Source: Linyphia triangularis (Eukaryota; Arthropoda; Arachnida; Araneae; Linyphiidae). From it: a stretch of 64,000 nt of DNA. The translations under genes were made by a program, and so were the position numbers. The notes under the pieces are model-generated. The model was not told the DNA's origin. It was given only the letters and a program-made list of their open reading frames with translations, and searched no databases. Positions 35,825-45,327 of the stretch are shown in pieces; within the stretch, counting starts at the first letter, position 1; the number at the start of each line of letters is the position of its first letter. The stretch lies in contig OZ021725.1 in the NCBI GenBank assembly GCA_963978545.1, positions 87,156,305 through 87,220,304 on the forward strand, written 5' to 3'.

Positions 35825-35931
35825 CCTAATAGCACACATCCTCCCAGTGAGGTCCCTGGGAAGTCATTCGTAGTCCCGGGGATGACTAGGGACTTCCTAG
35901 GGACCTCTCTGGGAGGATGTGTGCTATTAGG
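35825..35931. mobile_element. Palindromic 107-bp MITE
   Basis: It begins CCTAATAGCACACATCCTCC and ends in its exact complement GGAGGATGTGTGCTATTAGG. Pairing continues with mismatches almost to the centre. It sits at the point where the hAT coding remnant breaks off. Confidence 0.8.
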
Positions 35932-35944
35932 ATGAGTTAATTTT

Positions 35945-36839
35945 TTTAATTTAAACTTTAGTTTATGAGTGAAAGAGATCTTTGTTGCTGATTTTATATC
36001 TTGTAATATTGATACTTTTAGTTTTTCATATAGTTCTGGCAGGGCTTTATCACGAAAATAATTTCTATTTGGAAGCGGATAACGAGGAGCTAGGTATTTT
36101 ATTAACTGACCAAAGCCTTCTCTATTCACAATGGAGAATGGTTCAGCATCAAGAGCCATTAACTCACCTAAAATTATATTAAATTTTTTTTTTTTACAAT
36201 GTTGAAGTGCAAAATATAGCTACTTTCAATTTACTTCATGCATTGTTTATAATTTATAAATGATTACAAAATTATACCGGAGGCATTTGTTAATAACAAA
36301 AGATTTATTTTAAATATTTTATGAAATTGAAGTCTATTTTTTTTTTGTAATGCACCTTAAACATTACTGATTTAAAGAAATCTCGTAGAAAACTTAAATT
36401 GGATCTATCGGAATATTCCGTCTTTAAATATAAACTTAAAAAATTTCGAACCCAAAATTCATCAACATTATGTTATACCATATTTAAAATATATATTTAA
36501 TATAAATAAACAAAATTAGTACTTACATAATTTTGTGGTTAAGGCTTTTGCTTTAGGATCATCTAAACTCCACAATTTTGGTACAAATAATTTCGATTCC
36601 AATGTTGTCTGCTTGCATTTCTTGTTTTGATGCATTGTTTTTTCTTGTTAATCAATATTTGATGCATTTAGTGAGTCTTTAAAGCTTCGGTGAATTTCCT
36701 TATGCACACTCATTAAATGGTTCCATAAGGGTTTTGTGGAAAAGGATTTTGGGCTTTTGCCGCGCACAATATATTTTTTAAACGATTCTGTGGAGCAAGT
36801 AACACATAGGGCTTTGCTTTCGTCGTTTCCCATTAATTT
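35945..36839 (-). pseudogene. BED-finger hAT transposase remnant with one intron
   Basis: Exon 1 (about 36839-36537) encodes a BED zinc finger: C10, C13, H39 and H44 counted from the Met at 36833. One in-frame TAA follows at 36648-36650, and reading then continues in the same frame through a KLFVPKLWSLDD-type stretch. A GTAAGT donor (36531-36536) and a TTTTAG acceptor (36168-36173) bound a 369-bp intron. Splicing keeps the frame into exon 2 (36167-about 35950), whose MALDAEPFSIV and GFGQLIKYLAPRY motifs are typical of the region after the BED finger in hAT/ZBED proteins. Homology stops near ATKISFTHK, next to the palindromic MITE, so the catalytic core is missing. It is a dead transposase or decayed ZBED-like gene. 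Confidence 0.8.
36168..36536 (-). other. Inferred intron of the hAT remnant
   Basis: The donor is GTAAGT and the acceptor ATAATTTTAG on the minus strand. Joining restores a reading frame between two segments that are contiguous in hAT/ZBED proteins. The intron is AT-rich with no open frame. Confidence 0.7.
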
Positions 36840-37559
36840 TAAAATACTTCCAAATGGGTGATTTTAAATGAGCCATTATTAAAAATTATAAATTGGATTG
36901 TAATTGGAGAAAACTAAAATTCAAGGCATTCTAGAGAGCTAAATATAATTCCACATTGTGGCGCTGCTTTAAAGACCTAAAAATTACAATACTTCATTTT
37001 ACGTCAGAAAAAATACACCAGCTTTCAACTTCTGCCAATGAAAAATCAGAAATTAGACCATACCATTCACAGCATAAAGGGGTAAAGTATTATCGTCGAT
37101 AGAACAAAAAAAAACATTGAGGATTGCGCATTGACTATTTATTGCTTTTTACTCGCTAGCAAATGTCAGAAAAAAAGGAGGAAATGAGAATAACTAAAAC
37201 TCTTAAGTCACTTATGTTATGGAAAAAAAGTACTATTTATTAGTATTTCGGTTCGAGTTTTACGGAGAAGCATTCAAATATAACATCTGGAATTAATCAG
37301 ATCATAAACTTGGAATGAAAAGAACATATTGCAAAACACGTATGAAGGATGTGTATGGAAAAAGATTGGAGGAATGGTTTATGCTTATCAACTCGGCGTC
37401 AATAATACGGCGCCTCTTTCTGTTTTTGTTTTCTAATTTGACTGCAATTTATATCCCAAGAAAAAAAAATTGAAAAAAAAAAGAAAAAAGTGTAGGATGC
37501 GGTGTTTCCTTTGTCCGAAAAAGATCATTATTTTTTTCAAAAAATTATTTCTTGTGGAT

Positions 37560-37680
37560 ACCTGGCGGTCGGATATACAGCCGGATATCCGAATGAAATT
37601 ATCGGATGTCCGGTATTTCAAATCGGATATCCGACGGGGTTTCGGATATTGAAAAATCAGCCGGATATGCCGGATCTAGG
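37560..37680. repeat. Cluster of GGATATCC-type motifs, hAT 5' side
   Basis: Repeated CCGGATATCCG, CGGATGTCCGG, TCGGATATCCGAC and GCCGGATATGCCGGAT strings mirror the cluster at 35365-35490. The two bracket the transposase remnant. Confidence 0.7.
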
Positions 37681-37800
37681 GAGCTTCGCCCCCTGCTCGC
37701 TAACGCTCTCCAACCCCCAAACGCTTCGCTGCGCTCGGATTGAGCGGCTTTGCCGCTCGAATTTGTGGTTAATACATCTTGCTGCGCTCGAATAAGTTTG
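37681..37800. other. GC-rich patch with short hairpins
   Basis: It contains GAGCGGCTTTGCCGCTC (a 7-bp stem) and CGCTTCGCTGCGCTCG. Its composition is unlike the flanks. It may be part of the hAT element or a separate insertion. Confidence 0.5.
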
Positions 37801-38116
37801 CCAGTCATAAAAAATGTAACCAAATTTTTATAAATTTAATGTAAGGCCTAATAGAGAAAACACCCAAATTGCAAGTTTCATAATAGAAAGTTAAATATAC
37901 TATCCGCCAACATTCTGACTTAAAACTTCCTTAGCTATGCCCTAACATTGAAGTCCCAATATCTTTTATTTATTCTGATAAGTCGCCCCGTTAGAGAACG
38001 ACGTCCAACGCGTAGCATTTTCTGAATAGAAATACTTCAAAATAATAATTACTCTAATACAAAAATGCTTCAGAAAAACAGAAAAAAATCAACTTTGAAA
38101 CGAAGAGTTTAAAAAG

Positions 38117-38255
38117 AGCTTTAAAATTAGCAACGGTTTGTTGTTTACATACGTAAGGATAGCTTTAAAATTAGCAACGGTTGGTTGGTTGGTTGGTTGG
38201 TTGGTTGGTTGAACCCCCGAGCAGCCGGTTTGTTGTTTACATACGTAAGGATGTT
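38117..38255. repeat. Tandem duplication split by a (TTGG)n insert
   Basis: AGCTTTAAAATTAGCAACGG followed by TTTGTTGTTTACATACGTAAGGAT occurs intact at 38117-38160, then again with an insert of seven TTGG units plus TTGAACCCCCGAGCAGCC between its halves. Read in reverse, the insert resembles a SINE 3' tail. Confidence 0.75.
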
Positions 38256-40300
38256 GCCAATCATATATTCAAAATCATTGAAGCTTTGTAGTAGCTTAAT
38301 GATGAAAAATATTGAAATTTAACTAATTAATAAAGTGTTAATAAATTATTTTGGCACGTTTTGGCAAATCTACAGCTTATTTCCTTTAAAATGACACCTT
38401 AATCATTGAAATTGGTTGAGCAGTTTAGGCGGACGGACTAACCCCAAAAAATGTATTGCCTATTAAATATATAGATACTATCACAACTTTCCCAAATTTT
38501 CGTGATAATTCGTAGAATTCACTTTCGTATATTTCGTGAAAATCTCAACTTAAACACGTTTGAAAAAGCCTAAAGAATCTTATATCTTTCGGCAATAGAC
38601 TAATAATCTAACTCTTAAAAAAAACTTTCAAAACAATAATTTTTCTAAACAATACTAACTGCGCAGGCTACACATGGGAAAACTAGTTCAATTTAATTAG
38701 AGGGAAGGATTTTTGAAACTGAATTGACTAGAGTTACCGTTTGAGTGTTTAGAAAACCTAAAATTTTTTCAAATAATGATTATTGGGGGAACACTTTGAC
38801 AAGATAAATAGTTTTTCAGTTCAAGAAGTTTTTTGAAGGAAATAAATTTTGTAGAATCAGGGAAAATAAAAGTAAACAAGTAAACGTATCCCTGTACAAT
38901 ATTGCATTTTAACTCGTCCTTATTTTGGAATGAACAAATTAATCACTAAATGTCGCCTAAATAAGAAAATTTTATGGAAATAATTTAAGCATTCATACTT
39001 TTTTCTATTTTATCAGATAGTTTAAAATATTTCCTGCAACTAAAAATCCCTTTTGCATTATGCAGAAAATCATACAATTTATTTAAAAAAATTACTAAAT
39101 TTTCTTCATATAATAAAAAGATTCTAAAATAATTAATTTTTTGTAAAATAAAATTAAGAAAATAATTGCATTAACATCATTAATCATATAGAATAAAGTT
39201 ATACTATTTCTTAAGACTTATTATATTTAGGTTCTTGCTCTAAAAAAGCATTCTCAAGAATTGTTTTCAGAAAATGCCTCCTCTATGTATACTTTTACAG
39301 TTCCTGATGCAAATGTACCTGCAAAAGATAAAACTTCACAAACGATACATGAAATAAGAAGCTGAGTCTTTAGTGAAACTTGTTCTTGTGGTAAGGGGGG
39401 AGTGGGGCTCCTTTATCTGGCAAATCGTTTGGCGCTTCCCAAGGAGACAAAGGCCCAACCAGATAAGCCTCGCAACTAAGTAACTTCATCTTTGTTCGTT
39501 TCTTCCGATCGCCGGCAGGGGGCAGCGTGAGCAGAGTCACAAAGAACTCAGAATAAAAAAAAGGAGGCTTTATAAAGGGCAGGGAGGTTAGGGAGGGAGA
39601 GGGGGCTAAAAGGAAAATTCTGTCGTTCTAATAGAAAAGACCCCCGAGGAGGCTTCCTCTTCATAAATCATTCGTAGAACGGACAAAAGACGTTCTCCCT
39701 CCACCCCCCAAAGAGAGCAAACGATTTTTAGTCTCTTTTCGAACGCGACCTGCTCGGTTTAACGAAAGCAAGCTCCCTCTGTATCCGTCTGCACGTGGAG
39801 AAACGGTCAGTCACGCCACAAGATGGACTGATGTCTGCTGACCGAAAGTTAAAAACTCAGACCATGCACTTTATACTTCTATTATATTCCTTATTCATCT
39901 GCACTTATGGCTCATAAGCAGATTAGTTTTAAAAAGCATATTGTGGAATTAGCTTTATTGTGAGCTTTGATGATATTCTGCCAAAATAAGAGTAGGAGCA
40001 TTGATTGTTGTGTTGTTTTTTCTCCCAATCGTAAAGCGCTTGGTGAGTATTTTTTTAGAGATTTCGTAGGAGACTCTCACACCTTTACAATTTGTCTTTC
40101 GTAAAAAGTACTATCTCTCTCTCTCTCTGATTTGATGCTTTTTACAGACATAGCTAACTTATTGATTTTGCACTGTAAAAAATCATTAATTCCTTATAGC
40201 GGGGGTTTCATGTACAAAACATGTGACCAGCTTTTGACAACACACACACACAGTCTGCCTACTATATGTGGCGTACTTTTGCACTCTTAAATGTATACAT
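38256..40300. other. Anonymous sequence with one GC-richer, non-repetitive block
   Basis: 39380-39830 is less AT-rich, contains the CTCF-like site at 39512 and purine-rich tracts, and matches nothing else in the window. The remainder is AT-rich. No exon is recognised. Confidence 0.4.
39512..39527 (+). promoter_or_regulatory. CTCF-like motif
   Basis: CCGGCAGGGGGCAGCG fits the core pattern CC...AGGGGGC of the conserved CTCF insulator site. It was found by eye. A single short match in 64 kb is weak evidence, though it lies in a block that looks non-repetitive. Confidence 0.3.
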
Positions 40301-40304
40301 ATAC

Positions 40305-40741
40305 GAGTGCAAATTCTATTTTGATCTCTGCTATAGGTTGATTTATCCATATTGCTCTAAAAGGTTTAATGGAAGTGTTTGAAATAATTTGTCATTGGTC
40401 TTCCCCCCCCCCCTCCCTTCCCCCCCCCCCCCCCGGTCTATCATCTGAAATATTTAAGTTGTGGAAGACTCTGATAAACTGTTCAGATGTTATTCGAGCA
40501 ATTAGTTTCAAAACTGGTTCAATACATTTTCTTAATTTTGGCAAAAGACACGAAAGTCGTTTTACAATCACCCATCATCACTGACCAGTTAAAACTGACA
40601 CTTTATGTAAATAACGTTTTTCCAGAAATATAGTGATTGAGTGCTTGAGGTAATTAAGAAATATTTATATTACAAAAAGTGTATATTGTACCGTTTTTAA
40701 AACCTAATATCATACATTCATTGTATTATTGTATAGGATAT
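40305..40741. mobile_element. Left arm of long inverted-repeat element
   Basis: TTTTGATCTCTGCTATAGG, TTAGTTTCAAAACTGGTTCA, TGGCAAAAGACACGAAA and GTTAAAACTGACACTTTAT all recur as complements, in reverse order, at 44410-44860. The retrotransposon at 40742-44406 is inserted between the two arms. A C-rich tract at 40403-40435 is specific to this arm. Confidence 0.8.
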
Positions 40742-41207
40742 TGTTACGAATTTTTCCGCTGAGGCAATGATGGCGCAGTTTTCACGGTTTAAAAATATTT
40801 ATTCTCTCTTCAGAAAACTCACAAAATTTATTCACATGCAACAGTTTAATTACTCTCAAGCTTCAACACAAGCTTCAACAAAAATAACTTCGAATTCATC
40901 GATTATACAAGCTCACTCCAATAGGTAAACAAAGCGATCAGCTTTCAACGAAGTCCGAAGTCCATCTGAAAACTTTCCCGTTCTCCAGTCTTTTATATAC
41001 AAGCGCGTGAGACATTCTCGAAATTTCCAGCCAATTCATCGGAAAAGAAATATCTCGAAACTTCTCGACTGCTTTAGGTGTTGCCACCTTTTTCTAACTT
41101 GTATAATCGCTATTAATTAATAAATAAAATAAGATAAAAATAAATTACAATAGAATTTTGAAATAATACGTCACTATTTACAATATATACAGACAATTTG
41201 TGCAACA
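40742..41207 (-). repeat. 3' LTR
   Basis: The plus strand reads TGTTACGAATTTTT to GACAATTTGTGCAACA. On the sense strand a TATATAAAAG box lies near 40990. Confidence 0.93.
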
Positions 41208-41220
41208 TTTCCCCCTTCTT
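41208..41220 (-). promoter_or_regulatory. Polypurine tract
   Basis: AAGAAGGGGGAAA on the minus strand lies immediately upstream of the 3' LTR, the position of the plus-strand primer in LTR retroelements. Confidence 0.85.
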
Positions 41221-41259
41221 AAAGACTGCACGTCCCGGGCAGTGAAGTCCTTAAGCCAT

Positions 41260-42378
41260 TCAATGACTTCTACCATAATATGGGGCTAGCCTATTGTAGT
41301 GTACAACTCTAGGTTTACAGGAAGGTGTCCGTTGAATTCTCACCACGACGTCGTTGATCTTCTTAAGGACCACATACGGCCCTTCCCAGTTCGTCTGGAG
41401 CTTAGGGGAGAGTCCTTTCCGACGTTTAGGGTTCCCTAACCACACCTTGTCACCTTCCTGGAATGAACGCTCCATGGCCTTGGCATAGTACCGGATCTTC
41501 ATGCGCTCCGTCATGATGTTGTTTCTCTCTCTGGCGAACCGATGTACGGCTTCCAAACGTGCCTGCAGATCATCTAGATACTGGACAGGCGAGGAAGGGG
41601 TGTCCGGTGGTCGTCCAAAGAGGAGGTTGCTGGGGAGCCTAAGGTCTCTTCCAAACATCGTTAGAGATGGAGAAAATCCGGTGGTCTCGTGAGTTGCACT
41701 CCCGTATGCCAACAGAAGTGGTAAAAGTTTCTGATCCCCATCTTGCTGGTTATATGATTTTGAGATTGCGTCCGAATCATCCGCGGGTGCAGCTGATAGA
41801 TCCCGGGACCTCCGTTCGATGCTTGTAACAGGAGTACGGATGTCGATTCCCTCTTCACTAACTTTGTCCATTTCCACATGAACCACTTCCTGGGAGGGTT
41901 TCATCAACGTCACTTTCTTCGGTTCTCTTTCCAAGGCTGGTGAGGTACTTTTCATAGATGTGGACTCTTCAGCATTCTCTATGACATTGTCTTCATAAGC
42001 CATAATCCGATATACGCACAGCTCTTTCATGTCTAGATCGTGCAAAGGAACTTCCCCTCTCCATGTTTGCAGCTTGCTTTTCTCAAAATTCAGCGTAATT
42101 CCATTTTTCTTTAAAAAGTCTAGTCCGAGAATGCATGGATCTACAATTTCGGCAACATAAACGGTGTGCTTGTAGGTGTTAAATCCAAGGGCAATGTCCA
42201 CTTGTAATTTCCCATGCACAGAGATATTACCACCAGACACAGTTTGTAGAGAAACAGAGGGCGCTGTGTAGAGGAGTCGGCTGTTCAGTCGACGAGCCAC
42301 GTCCGTCCTTACGATCGTAACGTTCGCTCCCGAATCGACGATTAGACGACATGGAGTTCCATTGATCTCCCCCTTCAC
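41260..42378 (-). CDS. pol: Truncated Pol: protease fused to integrase C-terminus
   Basis: The 372-residue frame is open from a GTG at 42378 and overlaps the gag stop. It lies in the -1 frame relative to gag and stays open upstream of the GTG, so programmed frameshifting is the likely expression route and the GTG is probably not a real start. The aspartic protease shows DSGA (residues 15-18) and the ILGLDFL element (83-89). An acidic linker follows. At about residue 205-215 the sequence jumps to the integrase C-terminal region: LLLAYGSATHETTGFSPS (221-238), MFGRDLRLP, and a GPY/F module (about 331-367) with WEGPYVV and YNRLAPYYG. No reverse transcriptase, RNase H, integrase zinc finger or catalytic D,D,E residues remain. 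The junction is in frame, so a deletion-fusion protein could be made. Confidence 0.85.
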   Translation of the reverse strand: MKGEINGTPCRLIVDSGANVTIVRTDVARRLNSRLLYTAPSVSLQTVSGGNISVHGKLQVDIALGFNTYKHTVYVAEIVDPCILGLDFLKKNGITLNFEKSKLQTWRGEVPLHDLDMKELCVYRIMAYEDNVIENAEESTSMKSTSPALEREPKKVTLMKPSQEVVHVEMDKVSEEGIDIRTPVTSIERRSRDLSAAPADDSDAISKSYNQQDGDQKLLPLLLAYGSATHETTGFSPSLTMFGRDLRLPSNLLFGRPPDTPSSPVQYLDDLQARLEAVHRFARERNNIMTERMKIRYYAKAMERSFQEGDKVWLGNPKRRKGLSPKLQTNWEGPYVVLKKINDVVVRIQRTPSCKPRVVHYNRLAPYYGRSH

Positions 42379-43910
42379 GAATAAACCCTGGTTTCCTCCT
42401 TGTCGGGATGAAACGTGGAAACGACTGGTCGGTCTTCACCTGTTCTGCATTGAAGCTTCTGCCCTAAGAGATGGCATCTTCTTAGATTCAGTTGTTGAGA
42501 TTCCGTGGTAGTGTTATCCCTTCTCTTTTTCAAATCAAGGCAGTTACGTCGTATATGCTCTTCCCGTTTGCAGTGCCAGCAAATGACTCTGGTCCTTCGA
42601 TCCCTGGCTCCGGGATAGCTTCTCATCATTCGATCAATTTTGCTCTCCAGTTCTCGAAGCTTACTGGTGACAAAGTCATAAGAATCCTCGGCTAATGCAC
42701 CGCACACATATCGTCGGTCTTTTCCAGAAGCTAGCTGCGCGGCTTCCACTCTCATGGCGTACACGAGGGCAGACTTCAGGTTTTTGTTTTGGGATAACCT
42801 TACCGCCTGCTGCACATCGGGATCTTGAATAGCGTCGATGAAATACTGCAGCGAAAGATCATCTCGTACATCCGAGGGACAGTCTGGGAAAGCGAGGAGC
42901 GACAGTCTTTCTATATCCGATGCCAATTCTTGAAGAGTTTCATTGGCCTTCTGCTGTCTCACTTTCAATTGCAGTCTGTTGTAATCCTTTAGATGCTGCT
43001 CCCCAAACCTTAACTCCAACGCACTTGCCAGAGCCACGAATTCTCTCCGCTTCTCTTCAGGTAGCGTCTGTAAAATGTCAGCAGCTTCACCTCGAAGAGA
43101 TGCCGCGAGATGGAATGCTTTCGAAGTATCGTCCCATCCATTTGCAGAAGCAATCATTTCAAACTGCGTTTGATAAACGCGCCAAGACGACTTCCCATCA
43201 AAAGTTGCCACTTTGATGTTGGAACGTGGCGCAATGAAGGAAGTGGAAACGTTATCCCAATTAGGAGTTGCAAAGGTCACAGCTTCGCGATCTTCCATTT
43301 TCCGTAATCTTTCTTCAACAGCATTATGAAACTTTTCAAACCTTTCTTTAACAGCGTCTTGAAACTTTTCCTGTTTCTCTTTCATGGTGGAAACTTTTTC
43401 TTCGATTTCATTCCTTACAGTCACAAGATCTTTCTTCACTGTAGAAACCTTTTCTCCCAAGCAGTCAACTTTCCCATTAACCGCCTCAAAATTATCACTG
43501 ATTTCTTTTCTTACTTCATTCAGAACCTCTTCTTTTACCGATTGTAAAACACTTGTAGTAGTCTCTATTATCGTAGATTCCACCATTGTAGTTAGCTCGG
43601 ATTTCATTTCTTCTTTAATCCCTATTATAGCTGCTGATGTGGATTCTCGGCAGGCTTTCATTTCTTCTTTAATCCCAATTATAGCTGCTGATGTGGATTG
43701 TCGGTAGGCTTTCAGTTCCGTAGCCGCAGATTCTTGTCCGGCTTTTATTTCGGCTGCGGTAGCTTGTTGATTAGCTTTCATTTCGGCTGCGGTAGCTTGT
43801 TGATTAGCTTTCATTTCGGCTGCGGCGGTTTCTTGTTGGGCCTTCATTCCAGCAATCATTTCCATCAACTGCTTCATTTGGTCTTCCATCATTCCTCTAG
43901 CTGTCGGCAT
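42375..43910 (-). CDS. gag: Gag polyprotein, intact ORF
   Basis: The ORF encodes 511 residues, starting at an ATG about 30 bases after the 5' LTR and primer site. Residues 1-210 are a long predicted coiled coil that opens with near-exact 11-residue repeats (about 24-68, EMKANQQAT type) and then two copies of an 18-residue repeat (70-105, STSAAIIGIKEEMK). Residues about 225-400 resemble Ty3/Gypsy capsid, including FDGKSSWRVYQTQFE and LELRFGEQHLKDYNRLQ. A CCHC zinc knuckle lies at 444-457 (CWHCKREEHIRRNC), with Glu where Gly is usual before the His. Gag assembles the particle and packages RNA. No stop or frameshift is present. Confidence 0.9.
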   Translation of the reverse strand: MPTARGMMEDQMKQLMEMIAGMKAQQETAAAEMKANQQATAAEMKANQQATAAEIKAGQESAATELKAYRQSTSAAIIGIKEEMKACRESTSAAIIGIKEEMKSELTTMVESTIIETTTSVLQSVKEEVLNEVRKEISDNFEAVNGKVDCLGEKVSTVKKDLVTVRNEIEEKVSTMKEKQEKFQDAVKERFEKFHNAVEERLRKMEDREAVTFATPNWDNVSTSFIAPRSNIKVATFDGKSSWRVYQTQFEMIASANGWDDTSKAFHLAASLRGEAADILQTLPEEKRREFVALASALELRFGEQHLKDYNRLQLKVRQQKANETLQELASDIERLSLLAFPDCPSDVRDDLSLQYFIDAIQDPDVQQAVRLSQNKNLKSALVYAMRVEAAQLASGKDRRYVCGALAEDSYDFVTSKLRELESKIDRMMRSYPGARDRRTRVICWHCKREEHIRRNCLDLKKRRDNTTTESQQLNLRRCHLLGQKLQCRTGEDRPVVSTFHPDKEETRVYS

Positions 43911-43922
43911 TCAAGATGACTA

Positions 43923-43941
43923 AATCCCACTTCTGACACCA
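43923..43941 (-). promoter_or_regulatory. Primer-binding site, tRNA-Leu type
   Basis: TGGTGTCAGAAGTGGGATT on the minus strand, one base after the 5' LTR, is complementary to the 3' end (with CCA) of an animal tRNA-Leu as I recall it. Confidence 0.8.
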
Positions 43942-43942
43942 C

Positions 43943-44406
43943 TGTTACGAATTTTTCCGCTGAGGCAATGATGGCGCAGTTTTCACGGTTTAAAAATATT
44001 TATTCTCTCTTCAGAAAACTCACAAAATTTATTCACAGGCAACAGTTTAATTACTCTCAAGCTTCAACACAAGCTTCAACAAAAATAACTTCGAATTCAG
44101 CGATTATACAAGCTCACTCCAATAGGTAAACAAAGCGATCAGCTTTCAACGAAATCCGAAGTTCATCTGAAAACTTTCCCGTTCCCCAGTCTTTTATATA
44201 CAAGCGTGAGACATTCTCGAAATTTCCAGCCAATTCATCGGAAAAGAAATATCTCGAAACTTCTCGACTGCTTTAGGTGTTGCCACCTTTTTCTAACTTG
44301 TATAATCGCTATTAATTAATAAATAAAATAAGATAAAAATAAATTACAATAGAATTTTGAAATAATACGTCACTATTTACAATATATACAGACAATTTGT
44401 GCAACA
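43943..44406 (-). repeat. 5' LTR
   Basis: 464 bp, nearly identical to 40742-41207. It carries the sense-strand TATATAAAAG box near 44190. Confidence 0.93.
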
Positions 44407-44860
44407 ATATCATACATTTAATATCCTATACAATCATACCTTATACAATGTATTGATTTTATAAGGTATGGTTGTATATAATACAAAAAATATTTGTAAT
44501 ATACATTTTTCTTAATTATCTCAAGCACTCAATACACTATATTTCTGGAAAAGCGTTATTTGCATAAAGTGTCAGTTTTAACTGGTAAGTGATGAGGAGC
44601 GGCAGTAAAACAATTTTCGTGTCTTTTGCCAAAATTAAAAAAAATGTATTGAACCAGTTTTGAAACTAATTGCCGGAATAAGATCTGACCAATTTAATCA
44701 GAGCCTTCCACAAGTTAAATCTTTCCGATGATTTACCCAAAAACTGAAACAAAAGCAACCCAGGAAAAAATTACTTCCAAAACTTCCATTGAACTTTTTA
44801 GAGCAATATGGCTAAAATACCTATAGCAGAGATCAAAATAGATTTTTGGAATATTGCAAA
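44407..44860. mobile_element. Right arm of long inverted-repeat element
   Basis: It is the reverse complement of 40305-40741 over about 430 bases with moderate divergence. Together with the left arm it forms a foldback element that carried the ATAT target used by the retrotransposon. Confidence 0.8.
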
Positions 44861-45327
44861 ACAATACCAATTTGTACAAAATATGCCCAAAATCGTTATT
44901 CCAATACTTATAATACTTTGAGAAATTCGGGGAAAGAGGTGGAGATGTCAGAAATACCCTCCTCCATTTTACCCGTATATAACACTTAAATTCGAGGCAT
45001 TATCAGTAAAGCTCTTTTTTTTAGGCATTACTGATAAACTAGACAATGAATTTCAGTACAATTTTGTTTCCAAAGCAAACGTTTGAGATTTTTTTTTTCC
45101 AATAATCTAATAAAATAATTTTCATGCTTCGGCAGTAAATAATACTATATCAGTAAGACATTTAAGTTGCACCTATTCTACCGAAGCTCGAAGTACTGAA
45201 AAATTGTTCAAACATTTAAAGTGTTGATAAAAGATTTCAATTTTAAATGGGCAAATTTTTATTTTAAAATTATATTGCATCAAAACTGTTGTCACATAAA
45301 GTAGAAAAAATTAATATTTATAAGATA

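Larger units (their letters stand above)
40742..44406 (-). mobile_element. Ty3/Gypsy LTR retrotransposon, internally deleted in pol
   Basis: The 3665-bp element is flanked by ATAT (40738-40741, 44407-44410). Its LTRs are 464-466 bp, TG...CA, and differ by five substitutions and one 2-bp indel by hand count. In sense (minus) order it has the 5' LTR, a tRNA-Leu primer site, gag, protease fused in frame to the integrase C-terminus, a polypurine tract and the 3' LTR. Reverse transcriptase, RNase H and the integrase core are absent. It cannot move on its own, but it keeps every cis signal and a full gag, so mobilisation in trans is possible. Confidence 0.93.

Noticed and set aside
43326..43919. 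Plus-strand frames opposite gag
   Set aside because: Antisense shadows of the Gag coiled-coil coding sequence.
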